The notes: generated by a model not told the origin, from the sequence alone. DNA of 35,357 bases from UBA1402 sp964488495 (GCA_964488495.1 CAZAUQ010000023.1:1-35357), one strand, 5' to 3'. Shown: positions 7,163-15,699, numbered from the stretch's first letter. Program-made: numbers and translations.

Positions 7163-8530
7163 TTAAATAATTTTTTCGAGCTTGTCGAAATTCTTTTGCA
7201 ATTCCTCGTTGCTCAAGCTGTAATTCTCCAGGTCTCCGGCCAGGTAACGGTCGTACGAAGCCATGTCTATAAGGCCGTGGCCACTCAAGTTGAACAAGAT
7301 GGTTTTTTTGACGCCTTCTTCTTTGCACCTGAGGGCTTCGCTTATGGTTGCCGCAATGGCATGAGAAGACTCAGGTGCAGGAATGATGCCTTCGGCTTTG
7401 GCAAAGAGCAAAGCGGCATCAAAAGCTTCAAGCTGTTTGACATCGATAGCTTCTATACGTCCCTGACGCTTCAGTTCGCTGACGATGGCGCCTGCTCCGT
7501 GGTAACGCAGGCCGCCGGCGTGAATATTGGCCGGTGCAAAAGTATGCCCCAGGGTATACATGGCAATCAATGGCGTATAGCCGGTCTCATCGCCAAAATC
7601 GTATTGAAATATACCTCTGGTCAATTTGGGACAAGAGGCAGGTTCTACCGCTATAAAACGCGTTTTGAGCGAACTGTCTTTGAGGCTGTGACGTAAAAAA
7701 GGAAAAGTAATACCAGCGAAATTGGATCCTCCTCCAAAACATCCGATGACCACATCGGGGTATTCTCCGGCCATTTCCATTTGTTTTTCGGCTTCAAGGC
7801 CAATAACGGTCTGATGCAGAAATACATGATTGAGTACACTGCCCAGTGAATACTTACAATTGGGGGTCTGGGTGGCCAGTTCAATGGCTTCGGAGATGGC
7901 TGTACCCAGACTGCCCTGATAATTGGGATTGCGGGTAATGATATCGCGGCCGGCTCTGGTCGACATGGAAGGCGAAGCAATGACAGTTGCCCCGTAGCTT
8001 TGCATAATGGAACGACGGTAAGGCTTTTGTTCATAGCTGATCTTAACCATATACACGGCCAATTCCAGCCCATAGAGCTTACAGGCATACGACAAGGCAG
8101 CACCCCACTGACCGGCGCCTGTTTCGGTTGTCATATTGGTAATGCCTTCTTTTTTGCAATAATAGGCCTGAGGAATGGCGGTATTGAGCTTATGCGAACC
8201 TACAGGGCTGACACTTTCGTTCTTGAAATAAATGTGAGCAGGTGTGTCCAGGGCTTTTTCCAAACCATAGGCTCTGACCAGGGGCGTTGAACGATAGTAT
8301 TTGTATTTATCAAGTACTTCTTCGGGTATATCGATGAATGCATCGGTTTGATTCAGTTCCAGACGGGATGCTTCTTTTGAAAAAATAGGATACAAATCTT
8401 CTTCCTTAAGAGGCTGTTTGGTTCCGGGATGCAACATAGGCATGGGCTTTACTTTCATGTCAGCTACAATATTGTACCACTGTCTGGGTATCTGATCCTC
8501 TTGCAGAATAAATCGCTTGGTCTTGCTCAT
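7163..8530 (-). CDS. trpB2: TrpB2-type tryptophan synthase beta-like enzyme
   Basis: A 455-residue PLP enzyme of the TrpB2 (trpB-related) branch, which condenses indole with serine or a phosphoserine-like donor without needing a classical TrpA partner. Seen: PLP lysine Lys114 in GSHKLNTA, the GAGQWG motif, the glycine-rich cofactor loop GCFGGGSNF, and an N-terminal extension longer than in TrpB1. It is the first gene of the trpB2-metY-lipoprotein unit, and no other trp gene is nearby. This suggests indole salvage or a PLP-dependent beta-replacement linked to amino-acid supply; that part is inference. The annotation as TrpB2 rather than TrpB1 rests on length and motif context. Confidence 0.93.
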   Translation of the reverse strand: MSKTKRFILQEDQIPRQWYNIVADMKVKPMPMLHPGTKQPLKEEDLYPIFSKEASRLELNQTDAFIDIPEEVLDKYKYYRSTPLVRAYGLEKALDTPAHIYFKNESVSPVGSHKLNTAIPQAYYCKKEGITNMTTETGAGQWGAALSYACKLYGLELAVYMVKISYEQKPYRRSIMQSYGATVIASPSMSTRAGRDIITRNPNYQGSLGTAISEAIELATQTPNCKYSLGSVLNHVFLHQTVIGLEAEKQMEMAGEYPDVVIGCFGGGSNFAGITFPFLRHSLKDSSLKTRFIAVEPASCPKLTRGIFQYDFGDETGYTPLIAMYTLGHTFAPANIHAGGLRYHGAGAIVSELKRQGRIEAIDVKQLEAFDAALLFAKAEGIIPAPESSHAIAATISEALRCKEEGVKKTILFNLSGHGLIDMASYDRYLAGDLENYSLSNEELQKNFDKLEKII

Positions 8531-8606
8531 AAAATTCAGAATAATAAAGTATTAGAAAAATTTATTGCTGATTCTTTACCTTAATAAAAATCCGATCATC
8601 AAGATT

Positions 8607-8634
8607 GCGGACTTAAAAAGACTCAAAAAGTCGC
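8607..8634 (-). other. Possible leader hairpin upstream of trpB2
   Basis: In the 150-base gap before trpB2, GCGGACTT and AAGTCGC can pair (7 bp with one bulged G), enclosing a shorter GACT/AGTC stem and A/T runs. It would lie in the trpB2 leader if transcription starts upstream. No Trp-rich leader peptide is visible, so attenuation is only a possibility. Confidence 0.25.
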
Positions 8635-8680
8635 GGCAAAGTAAAGAAAAATAATTTGTATTAAGTCTATATTTCATCTC

Positions 8681-10837
8681 TTATTCCAGTCCGCCACGCA
8701 GAAAGCGCAGGAAATTGTCCGCATTTTCGTCAAAAGCATAGCTGGGTGCCAGGGGTTTGCCTTCGGGGCTCAGCAAAACGTAAAAGGGTTGAGCATTGGC
8801 TCCGAACTTGTAACGTTGCAGATAACTCCATTTATCGCCGACAGTTCTGAGTTTGCGGATTTTCCCATACTCTTCGATTTCGATAATATCGGGTAATGTC
8901 GTCTTGTCGTCCACCATCAGGGTTATAAGCACGTATTCTTTTTCGATCAGATTTTTCACCCGGGCATCCTGCCATACGGCGTTTTCCATCTTGCGGCAAT
9001 TGACGCAGCCATAGCCCGAAAAGTCCAGCAATACAGGTTTATTTTGTTGACGGGCAAACTGCATACCGCTCTCGTAATGCATAAAATCGGGATGTACTTC
9101 CTGATCGTAGAGATTAAAATCCTGGGTGGACATGGGCGGTGCAAAAGCGCTGATGGCTTTGAGCGGAGCTCCCCAGAGGCCGGGTATCATATAAATACTG
9201 AAAGCCAGGGCAATGATGGCCAGAAAAAGCCTGGGCACGGAAACATGCTCCACTTTATCGTCGTGCGGAAAACGGATTTTCCCCAACAAATAAAAACCCA
9301 ACAGAGCAAATATAACGATCCAGAGCACCAAAAAGACTTCGCGGTCGAGGATGCCCCAACCGTAGGCCAGATCGGCAACCGAGAGGAACTTGAGTGCCAG
9401 GGCCAATTCCAGAAAAGCCAGCACCACTTTGACCGTGTTGAGCCAACCGCCCGATTGCGGCATGGAATGCATCATATTGGGGAAAATGGCAAAAAGGCTG
9501 AAAGGCAAAGCCAACGCCAGGGCAAAACCAAACATGCCGATGGCCGGCCCGATAAAAGAGCCTTTGGAGGCAGCTTCGACCAACAAGGTGCCAATGATGG
9601 GCCCTGTGCAGGAGAAAGATACCAACACCAAAGTGAAGGCCATAAAAAAGATACTCAGCAAACCTTTGGTACTATCGGCCTTGGCATCCATTTTGGTAGA
9701 CCAGGACGAAGGCAGCACAATCTCGAAGGCACCAAAAAAAGAAACGGCAAAAAAGACCAGTATGGCAAAAAACAAAATATTAAACACCGCATTGGTGGCC
9801 ATATTGTTGAGGGCGCTGGCTCCAAAGATGAGCGTTATGGCCATACCCAGCACCAAATAAATGACAACGATGGCCGCTCCGTACATCAAGGCATCGCTGA
9901 CGGCTTTTTTTCTGCTTTGTGTTCGTTTCAGGAAAAAGCTCACAGTCATCGGAATAATAGGCCACACGCAGGGAGTAAACAGAGCCAGCAAGCCTCCGAT
10001 AAATCCGAATATAAAAAGGCGCCACAACGAAGAATCGCTGATTTTGGCGTTGGCCTCAAAAGCCTGAAGTTCTTCGATGACCGGGCTCCAGAACTGAGGA
10101 TTGTCGGTAACCTTAGCCAGTTGACTCTCGTCTGAAGAGCTCAGCCCTGCCGATCGACTGATTTCTGCAGAGGTGTCCGCAGCCGGCTGACTCTTGTCAG
10201 CAGAGCTGACCGCTGAGGGCTTTCTGTCGTCTGTCTCAGTGTCTCCGCTGAGCAGGCGGCCTACAGCCAGTTTGGCCTGATCTTTGTTTTCCTGTCCTTT
10301 ACTGCGCTCAATGCGGCCTATGGGCACGGAAGCGACTTCTTTGGCAGCCGACGGAGCCAGTTTGAATTCCACTTGTTCAGGGGGCAGACAGTTCTCGTTG
10401 TTGCAGGCCATGAACTCTACATAACCTTCTATCAGATAGGCATCGGGATTGCTAAGGTGAATTCTCTGAGCAAAAACGGCCGTTTTTTCGTGTTTGCGCA
10501 GATTCATTTCAAACACAGCCTCGTAATAAGGTTTCGGTTTGCTGACATTGCGCAAAGCACCTTCCAGACTGCATCCTTCGAGCTTTTCGAAACGTACGGA
10601 AGTTGATACCGGGCCTCCTTTGGGCAAATTGATGTCGTATAGATACCAAGAGCCTTCTATCGTAGCCGTAAACACCACATCAAGCTGACCTTCTTCTATC
10701 TTGTTCGGCTCAAAACGCCATTGTACGGGATGCTTGTCTTGCGCCTGTAAATTACTATTCAATCCCAAAAGCAAAACAAGCTGCATCAAAAGCAACAGCG
10801 CAATTTCCCGGTGGTGATGTATCCTGTTGGTTCTCAT
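8681..10837 (-). CDS. dsbD: Thiol:disulfide interchange protein DsbD
   Basis: Moves reducing power from cytoplasmic thioredoxin across the inner membrane to periplasmic thiol proteins. All three parts are present in 718 residues. A signal peptide (1-32) precedes an N-terminal periplasmic domain with Cys145 and Cys150 (CNNENC). A Ser/Asp-rich linker runs about 190-245. An eight-helix CcdA-like membrane core (about 270-580) carries cysteines in FTPCVWPIIP and SFSCTGPIIG. A C-terminal thioredoxin domain has CVNC at 611-614. It lies 70 bases downstream of panB on the same strand and may be read from the panB promoter. A long open frame on the opposite strand (9044-10135) is a composition shadow. 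Confidence 0.95.
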   Translation of the reverse strand: MRTNRIHHHREIALLLLMQLVLLLGLNSNLQAQDKHPVQWRFEPNKIEEGQLDVVFTATIEGSWYLYDINLPKGGPVSTSVRFEKLEGCSLEGALRNVSKPKPYYEAVFEMNLRKHEKTAVFAQRIHLSNPDAYLIEGYVEFMACNNENCLPPEQVEFKLAPSAAKEVASVPIGRIERSKGQENKDQAKLAVGRLLSGDTETDDRKPSAVSSADKSQPAADTSAEISRSAGLSSSDESQLAKVTDNPQFWSPVIEELQAFEANAKISDSSLWRLFIFGFIGGLLALFTPCVWPIIPMTVSFFLKRTQSRKKAVSDALMYGAAIVVIYLVLGMAITLIFGASALNNMATNAVFNILFFAILVFFAVSFFGAFEIVLPSSWSTKMDAKADSTKGLLSIFFMAFTLVLVSFSCTGPIIGTLLVEAASKGSFIGPAIGMFGFALALALPFSLFAIFPNMMHSMPQSGGWLNTVKVVLAFLELALALKFLSVADLAYGWGILDREVFLVLWIVIFALLGFYLLGKIRFPHDDKVEHVSVPRLFLAIIALAFSIYMIPGLWGAPLKAISAFAPPMSTQDFNLYDQEVHPDFMHYESGMQFARQQNKPVLLDFSGYGCVNCRKMENAVWQDARVKNLIEKEYVLITLMVDDKTTLPDIIEIEEYGKIRKLRTVGDKWSYLQRYKFGANAQPFYVLLSPEGKPLAPSYAFDENADNFLRFLRGGLE

Positions 10838-10907
10838 TTTTTGTGATTGAGAGGGTTATGTTTCTTTTATTGTTCAGAAAAAAGTATTTCTCTTTTGTGT
10901 AGATGAA

Positions 10908-11726
10908 TCAATATTGTTCTTTTTCGTTGGGAAAATCGCAATCCTTAACATCTTTGACGTAATGACCTACCGCATTTATGATGGTCTCCTGCAAATTGGC
11001 GTACCGACGTAAAAAGCGGGGCGAAAAGTCCTGGGTGATGCCCAGCATATCGTGCATAACCAGCACCTGGCCGTCCACGTGAGGCCCTGCTCCTATTCCG
11101 ATGATGGGAATTTTGAGTTCCTCGGTAATTAATTGGGCAAGCCGGGCAGGGATTTTTTCCAATACGATGCCAAAACAGCCGGCTTCTTGTAATAAGCGGG
11201 CATCTTCGATGAGTTTTTTGGCTTCGGATTCTTCTCTGGCACGCACAGTATAGGTACCAAATTTATTGATTGATTGAGGAGTAAGTCCCAAATGCCCCAT
11301 AATGGGAATTCCGGCGCTGAGGATACGTTGCACCGATTCCATAATTTCGGAGCCGCCTTCGAGCTTGAGGGCATCGGCATGGGTTTCTTTCATTATGCGT
11401 ATGGCGCTCGAAATGGCTTCTCTGGAATTGCCCTGATAGCTTCCGAAAGGCATGTCTACCACTACCAGCGATCGCTTTACGGCTTTGGTAACAGATTTGC
11501 CGTGATAAATCATCTGATCCAAGGTGATGGGCAGGGTGGTGACATTGCCGGCCATTACGTTGGAAGCGGAATCTCCAACGAGTATGACGTCCATACCGGC
11601 CTGATCAATGAGTTTTGCCATAGAATAATCGTAGGCTGTGAGCATGGCAATTTTTTCGCCCCTTTGCTTCATTTCTGTCAGACGATGCGTCGTGACTTTG
11701 CGGGAATCTTCATTATGTACTGACAT
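10908..11726 (-). CDS. panB: Ketopantoate hydroxymethyltransferase
   Basis: Transfers a hydroxymethyl group from methylene-tetrahydrofolate to 2-oxoisovalerate, giving ketopantoate for pantothenate and coenzyme A. The 272-residue TIM-barrel protein has the family signatures LTAYDYSMAKLIDQAG (29-44), VGDSASNVMAGNVTTLPIT and GHLGLTPQSINKFGTY. The C-terminal PIIGIGAGPHVDGQVLV segment is also conserved. A TAnnTTTG element (TATCTTTG) on its strand starts 29 bases before the ATG. This promoter faces away from that of the neighbouring acyltransferase gene. No panC or panD is in the window. Confidence 0.96.
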   Translation of the reverse strand: MSVHNEDSRKVTTHRLTEMKQRGEKIAMLTAYDYSMAKLIDQAGMDVILVGDSASNVMAGNVTTLPITLDQMIYHGKSVTKAVKRSLVVVDMPFGSYQGNSREAISSAIRIMKETHADALKLEGGSEIMESVQRILSAGIPIMGHLGLTPQSINKFGTYTVRAREESEAKKLIEDARLLQEAGCFGIVLEKIPARLAQLITEELKIPIIGIGAGPHVDGQVLVMHDMLGITQDFSPRFLRRYANLQETIINAVGHYVKDVKDCDFPNEKEQY

Positions 11727-11754
11727 AGTATCGATGTATTTTTATTTAAAACAA

Positions 11755-11762
11755 CAAAGATA
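11755..11762 (-). promoter_or_regulatory. -7 promoter element of panB
   Basis: TATCTTTG on the minus strand matches TAnnTTTG exactly and lies 29 bases before the panB start. Its upstream half overlaps the divergent promoter at 11787-11794. Confidence 0.65.
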
Positions 11763-11786
11763 AGGCTTAAATTTATTTCATTTGCA

Positions 11787-11794
11787 TACCTTTG
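11787..11794 (+). promoter_or_regulatory. -7 promoter element of the condensation-fold gene
   Basis: TACCTTTG matches TAnnTTTG and lies 27 bases before the ATG at 11822. It overlaps the TTG at 11792, which therefore cannot be the translation start. Confidence 0.65.
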
Positions 11795-11821
11795 GCAAGA
11801 ATTCTCAAAGGCCAACAATTC

Positions 11822-13111
11822 ATGAAAGCTCCCTCAGTGGACAATAACCGTTTTTGGTTTACACTCGATAATGCGGCAAAAATTTTTCCGGCTGTTATTT
11901 CTGACGAAACTCCGGTGGTATTTCGTCTGACGGCTGTATTGAAACAGCCGGTCAAACTGACTGCTTTTCAACAAGCTGTTTTAAAGACCGAAAAACGTTT
12001 TCCATATTTCAAGGTTCGTTTGAAAGAAGGTTTCTTTTGGTATTACCTGGAACACCTCCCGGGACATATTCCGCTTAGTCCCGAAACAAAGAAATTGTGC
12101 AGGAAGTTTTCAAAACACGAAATGCTGATCAGGGTGTTAATCAGGGAAAACCGCATCAGCCTTGAGTTTTCTCATATATTAACCGACGGAGGCGGAGCTT
12201 TTGAATTTTTCAAAACCCTCCTGATCGAATATTCTCTGCTCTGCGGGGCCCGGGTTCCCGGAGAATTTCCCTATATTAAACCAGAATCGGCTATCCAGGA
12301 AGAAGAATGTGAAGATGCTTATAAAAGACATTTCAAAGAATCAGTTCCTCCAATCGTAAAACGTTCCGGAGCTTTTCATCTTCCTTTCAAACTCAACAGT
12401 CGTCCACGCTTCAGGCAATCTACGGCGATGCTGAGTGTTGAAGAAATAAAACAATTGGCCAGGGCCAAACAGGTAAACATCACCGTTTATCTGGTAGCAG
12501 TGTATCTGTTGGTCTTGCAGGAGTTTTTTGACAGCCTGCCCCCTGCCGCCAAATACCGTCATAAGAAATGCCTGCGCATACAGGTCCCTATCGACTTGCG
12601 TAATATTTTACCCTCGAAAAGCCTCAGAAATTTCAGTTTATTTTTGATGCCCGAAATTGACCTGCGATTGGGACATTACAGTTTTGACGAAATTATTAAA
12701 ACGGTTTACCATCAAATGCAGTTGGAAAGCGACGAAAAATTAATTTCCAAAAACATTGCACGTAACGTGGGCAGTGAGAAGAAAATTTACATCAGAGCCA
12801 TTCCCCTGTTTATAAAAAGTGCCGTATTGCAAATGAAATATTATTCACTGGGCACACGCCAGTACAGCGGAGTCATTACCAATTTAGGCATGGTCAGTTT
12901 ACCTAACGAAACCGCGGCCATGATTGATCATTTTATTGCCATTCCACCGCCACCCAATAAACTATTAAAGTTAAATTGCGGCATTATTGGTTTTGGCGAG
13001 AATATGGTCTTAAGCTTTGGAAATATTACCAAATCAAGGCTTTTCGAAGAAAAATTCCTGGCCTTTCTAAAAGCAGAAAGCCGGAGCCTGCACACCCCAT
13101 CAAAAACATGA
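11822..13111 (+). CDS. Condensation/alcohol acetyltransferase-like protein
   Basis: A 429-residue protein of the CoA-dependent acyltransferase fold (condensation domain, alcohol acetyltransferase, PapA5 relatives). The central motif HxxxDG is present as His118-Ile-Leu-Thr-Asp122-Gly (SHILTDGGGAFEFFKTLL). A second conserved region is RIQVPIDLRNILPSKSLRNF. There are no adenylation or carrier domains, so it is a stand-alone acyltransferase whose donor and acceptor cannot be read. The next gene (22 bases on) encodes a zinc-ribbon membrane protein of the DUF6320 type. My recollection is that such pairs recur in Clostridia and Bacteroides. The start is the ATG at 11822, since an upstream TTG falls in the promoter. 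Confidence 0.8.
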   Translation: MKAPSVDNNRFWFTLDNAAKIFPAVISDETPVVFRLTAVLKQPVKLTAFQQAVLKTEKRFPYFKVRLKEGFFWYYLEHLPGHIPLSPETKKLCRKFSKHEMLIRVLIRENRISLEFSHILTDGGGAFEFFKTLLIEYSLLCGARVPGEFPYIKPESAIQEEECEDAYKRHFKESVPPIVKRSGAFHLPFKLNSRPRFRQSTAMLSVEEIKQLARAKQVNITVYLVAVYLLVLQEFFDSLPPAAKYRHKKCLRIQVPIDLRNILPSKSLRNFSLFLMPEIDLRLGHYSFDEIIKTVYHQMQLESDEKLISKNIARNVGSEKKIYIRAIPLFIKSAVLQMKYYSLGTRQYSGVITNLGMVSLPNETAAMIDHFIAIPPPPNKLLKLNCGIIGFGENMVLSFGNITKSRLFEEKFLAFLKAESRSLHTPSKT

Positions 13112-13133
13112 AACTCAAATACATCTCAGCCTT

Positions 13134-13856
13134 ATGATTTATTGTCATTTTTGCGGAGTAGAACTCGAAGAAAACTCCAACTACTGTTCGCTTTGCGGTG
13201 AGCCTGTAATAAAGGATGCCAACATCAAACCCGATCTTTTAAGTATGGAGAGACGACGTGAAAAAGAACAGGCGAAGTATAAAAATTTAAGCCATTGGCA
13301 GCAACGAAGAATCTTTTTAGAGATAACTGCCTTGATTTTATGTTCGTCTGTTTTGATTAGCACCACCATTAATTTATTGCACGATCGCGCCTTCACCTGG
13401 TCAGTCGTGGTGATGGCTGCCGCATTGGTTCTTTTTATTAATATTACCCTTATATTGTTTTATTACCGCAAAAGAACCCGGATTTTTTTGTTGAGCTATA
13501 TCAGTACAGTGGCTTTTGTTTTGTTGATACATGTAAAAACCGGACATAATACCAGCCTCTTACAATGGAGCATTCCGGCCCTGTTTCTGGGCGCCTACCT
13601 GATTGTGTTCACCTTAATAACATTAATTCGGATAATGAAACAAAAAGGCCTGAACCTGATCGCATTTTCCATACTGGCCTGCGGCTTATTGTGTATTAGC
13701 ATCGAAGCGGGTATCAGTCTGTATACCTATCACTTTATTTATCTGAATTGGAGCCTGATTGTAATGACAGCGGTCCTTTTTGTTTCTGCTCTTTTGTTTT
13801 ATTTGCACGGTCGTTTAAAAAAGCTGAGCGATCTAAAACGCTTTTTTCATATTTGA
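13134..13856 (+). CDS. Zinc-ribbon multi-spanning membrane protein (DUF6320-like)
   Basis: A 240-residue protein with an N-terminal zinc ribbon (Cys4, Cys7, Cys18, Cys21: YCHFCG and YCSLCGE). A basic, charged stretch (about 30-60) follows, then about six transmembrane helices to residue 230 and a short basic tail. The architecture fits the DUF6320 family; its function is not known. It follows the condensation-fold acyltransferase by 22 bases, so the two probably form a unit, perhaps acylating a membrane-associated lipid or glycan. That role is inference from context only. Confidence 0.75.
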   Translation: MIYCHFCGVELEENSNYCSLCGEPVIKDANIKPDLLSMERRREKEQAKYKNLSHWQQRRIFLEITALILCSSVLISTTINLLHDRAFTWSVVVMAAALVLFINITLILFYYRKRTRIFLLSYISTVAFVLLIHVKTGHNTSLLQWSIPALFLGAYLIVFTLITLIRIMKQKGLNLIAFSILACGLLCISIEAGISLYTYHFIYLNWSLIVMTAVLFVSALLFYLHGRLKKLSDLKRFFHI

Positions 13857-13880
13857 TTCGGCACAAAATGCTTATTTTTG
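13852..13880 (+). promoter_or_regulatory. Promoter of the HAD phosphatase - alaX-like - mntP unit
   Basis: TATTTTTG at 13873-13880 matches the -7 consensus, with a TTTG at 13852-13855 as a possible -33 element 17 bases upstream. A GAAAGGAAAG ribosome-binding-like stretch follows before the ATG at 13908. Confidence 0.65.
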
Positions 13881-13907
13881 TGGAATTATTGAAAGGAAAG
13901 TACAGAT

Positions 13908-14558
13908 ATGACTAAAGACCCCTATGTGATCTTTGATTTTGACGGCACGCTGGTTAACACCACCGATTTAGCACTGAGCATCTATAACAGGGTGGCGGCA
14001 AATTACCGCTGCAAGCCCATTCCTCCCGAGGACAGGCATTTATTGTTTTCGAGCAAACTCAAAGAGCTCATGGATCGTTTCCGGGTGAATTCATTTAAAT
14101 TATTTTTGCTGCAATTTCGCATCAGAAAGGAATTGCACAAACACATCGAAGATTTTGAACCCATAATCCACATAGAAACAGCTCTGGCCCAACTCAAAGA
14201 GGCCGGCTATAAATGCGGAATACTCACCTCAAACGCAAAAAAAAACGTCGAACATTTTCTGGACATCAAGAGCCTGTCGGACTTATTTGATTTTGTGTAT
14301 CAAAGTAAACATTTCTTTGGCAAGGATGTGGCTCTGAATCAATTAATCAAACGAGAAAATCTCTGCAAAGAACAAGTGGTCTACGTGGGTGATGAAATCC
14401 GCGATTTGCTGGCTTCCAGAAAAGCCGGCATTCCCATGGTAGCCGTAAGCTGGGGTTTCACTCCTGCTGAGGTTTTCGAAAAACAAGCGACCGATAAACT
14501 GGCACACTCACCCACTGAACTCAAACCTTGTATCGATGCACTTTTTCAGCTCAGATAA
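13908..14558 (+). CDS. HAD-superfamily phosphatase (phosphoglycolate phosphatase-like)
   Basis: A 216-residue cytosolic hydrolase with the four HAD motifs: DFDGT (Asp10, Asp12) at the N-terminus, the ILTSN serine/threonine motif around residue 105, a lysine in SKHFFGKD, and GDEIRD late in the sequence. A helical cap lies between motifs I and II, as in the phosphoglycolate phosphatase/PpaX class. The substrate cannot be fixed from sequence. The alaX-like gene begins 23 bases after its stop, so these are probably co-transcribed. Confidence 0.88.
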   Translation: MTKDPYVIFDFDGTLVNTTDLALSIYNRVAANYRCKPIPPEDRHLLFSSKLKELMDRFRVNSFKLFLLQFRIRKELHKHIEDFEPIIHIETALAQLKEAGYKCGILTSNAKKNVEHFLDIKSLSDLFDFVYQSKHFFGKDVALNQLIKRENLCKEQVVYVGDEIRDLLASRKAGIPMVAVSWGFTPAEVFEKQATDKLAHSPTELKPCIDALFQLR

Positions 14559-14581
14559 TACCCATAAATAATTTTAACCGC

Positions 14582-15064
14582 ATGCCCGAAACAACAACAC
14601 TAAACAAACACAACAAAGCAGAATACCCCCCAATGCATACAGTCGAACATATTTTGAACCAGACCATGGTTCGTCTTTTTGGCTGCCCCCGCTCAATGAA
14701 TGCTCATATTGAGCGTAAAAAATCGAAATGCGATTACTTGTTGCCCCGAGCTCCTTCGCCCGAAGAAGTGGCAGAAATTGAACTCAGGGTCAACCAAATC
14801 ATCTGCTTAAATCTTCCCGTTCACATCGAAATGGTCAGCCTCGAAGAAGCAGCCAAAATGGCCGATCTGAGCAAATTACCGGAGAATGCCCCTTCTTGCG
14901 TCCGCCTGGTTCGCGTGGGCGATTACGACACTTGTGCCTGCATAGGAGATCACGTAGAAAACACCTCACAAATTGGCCAATTCAAAATAATCAGCCACGA
15001 TTACGACGAGGGTCGCTGGCGGCTGAGGTTTCGTTTGGAAAATTCTCCGTATGGGAACGATTGA
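14582..15064 (+). CDS. AlaX-like alanyl-tRNA editing domain protein
   Basis: A 160-residue stand-alone version of the second additional domain (SAD) of alanyl- and threonyl-tRNA synthetases, which clears mischarged tRNA such as Ser-tRNA(Ala) in trans. The zinc ligands are visible: His19 and His23 in HTVEHILNQ, then Cys120 and His124 in CACIGDH. I use the ATG at 14582; an upstream in-frame ATG at 14528 lies inside the HAD gene and adds residues outside the domain. The gene overlaps mntP by 14 bases. The tRNA specificity is not resolved by sequence alone. Confidence 0.85.
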   Translation: MPETTTLNKHNKAEYPPMHTVEHILNQTMVRLFGCPRSMNAHIERKKSKCDYLLPRAPSPEEVAEIELRVNQIICLNLPVHIEMVSLEEAAKMADLSKLPENAPSCVRLVRVGDYDTCACIGDHVENTSQIGQFKIISHDYDEGRWRLRFRLENSPYGND

Positions 15065-15635
15065 AGTCATTATAACAGCCCTGGGGCTGGCAATGGATTG
15101 TTTTGCCGTATCCATCGCCTGCGGTCTGGTGATGAAGAAATTCCGCTTTGTACCGGCCTTTAGAATTGCTTTCCTTTTCGGGCTTTTTCAGGCCCTGATG
15201 CCCTTGCTGGGCTGGTTGCTGGGGATGCAGTTTCAGGAATACATCTACCATCTGGATCACTGGATCGCTTTTGCATTTCTTGCTTTTTTGGGAGGACGAA
15301 TGATTTACGGGGATATATGTAAAAGAAAGAATAAAACGGTGCCCAAACTCATCAATCCCTATAAACTCCGTGTAGTGCTCAGCCTGGCGGTGGCAACCAG
15401 TATCGATGCCCTGGCGGTGGGTTTGTCTTTTTCACTCCTGGAGATTAGTTTATTGCAAACTGTTCTGATAATCGGCGTGGTTTCTTTTGTTTTATCCTGG
15501 CTGGGCATATTATTGGCCCTGCGATACGGCAGCAGATTCAGAATAAGGGCTGAATTGATCGGAGGAATAATTCTCCTTGCCATAGGGAGTAAGATTCTGA
15601 TAGAACATTTGCTGACACAATCACTGCAGGGATAG
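15051..15635 (+). CDS. mntP: Manganese efflux pump MntP
   Basis: Exports Mn2+ across the inner membrane. The 194-residue protein has six hydrophobic helices in two homologous halves, each with its conserved acidic residue: LGLAMDCFAVSIACG (about 12-26) and ATSIDALAVGLSF (about 115-127). Length and motifs fit the family. Its start overlaps the end of the alaX-like gene by 14 bases, which implies translational coupling. No yybP-ykoY-type manganese riboswitch is visible upstream, as expected for an internal operon gene. Confidence 0.95.
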   Translation: MGTIEVIITALGLAMDCFAVSIACGLVMKKFRFVPAFRIAFLFGLFQALMPLLGWLLGMQFQEYIYHLDHWIAFAFLAFLGGRMIYGDICKRKNKTVPKLINPYKLRVVLSLAVATSIDALAVGLSFSLLEISLLQTVLIIGVVSFVLSWLGILLALRYGSRFRIRAELIGGIILLAIGSKILIEHLLTQSLQG

Positions 15636-15646
15636 CAAAAAATCCT

Positions 15647-15654
15647 TACATTTG
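15647..15654 (+). promoter_or_regulatory. -7 promoter element of the XRE-cupin/acyl-CoA synthetase unit
   Basis: TACATTTG matches TAnnTTTG and lies 45 bases before the ATG at 15700. It is the likely head of the long plus-strand gene chain. Confidence 0.65.
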
Positions 15655-15662
15655 CCCCTAAG

Positions 15663-15688
15663 ATTGATTCTGACGACTATTAATCAAT
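15663..15688. promoter_or_regulatory. Candidate operator: 7-bp inverted repeat
   Basis: ATTGATT (15663-15669) and AATCAAT (15682-15688) form a perfect inverted repeat with a 12-base spacer. It sits just downstream of the -7 element and upstream of the XRE regulator's own start, a usual place for autoregulation. Confidence 0.45.
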
Positions 15689-15699
15689 AATCCGGCTTT

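Noticed and set aside
9044..10135. Long open frame (363 codons) antisense to dsbD
   Set aside because: It is a composition shadow: polar, low-complexity sequence rich in Gln, Lys and His with no domain. The minus-strand DsbD has all its motifs.
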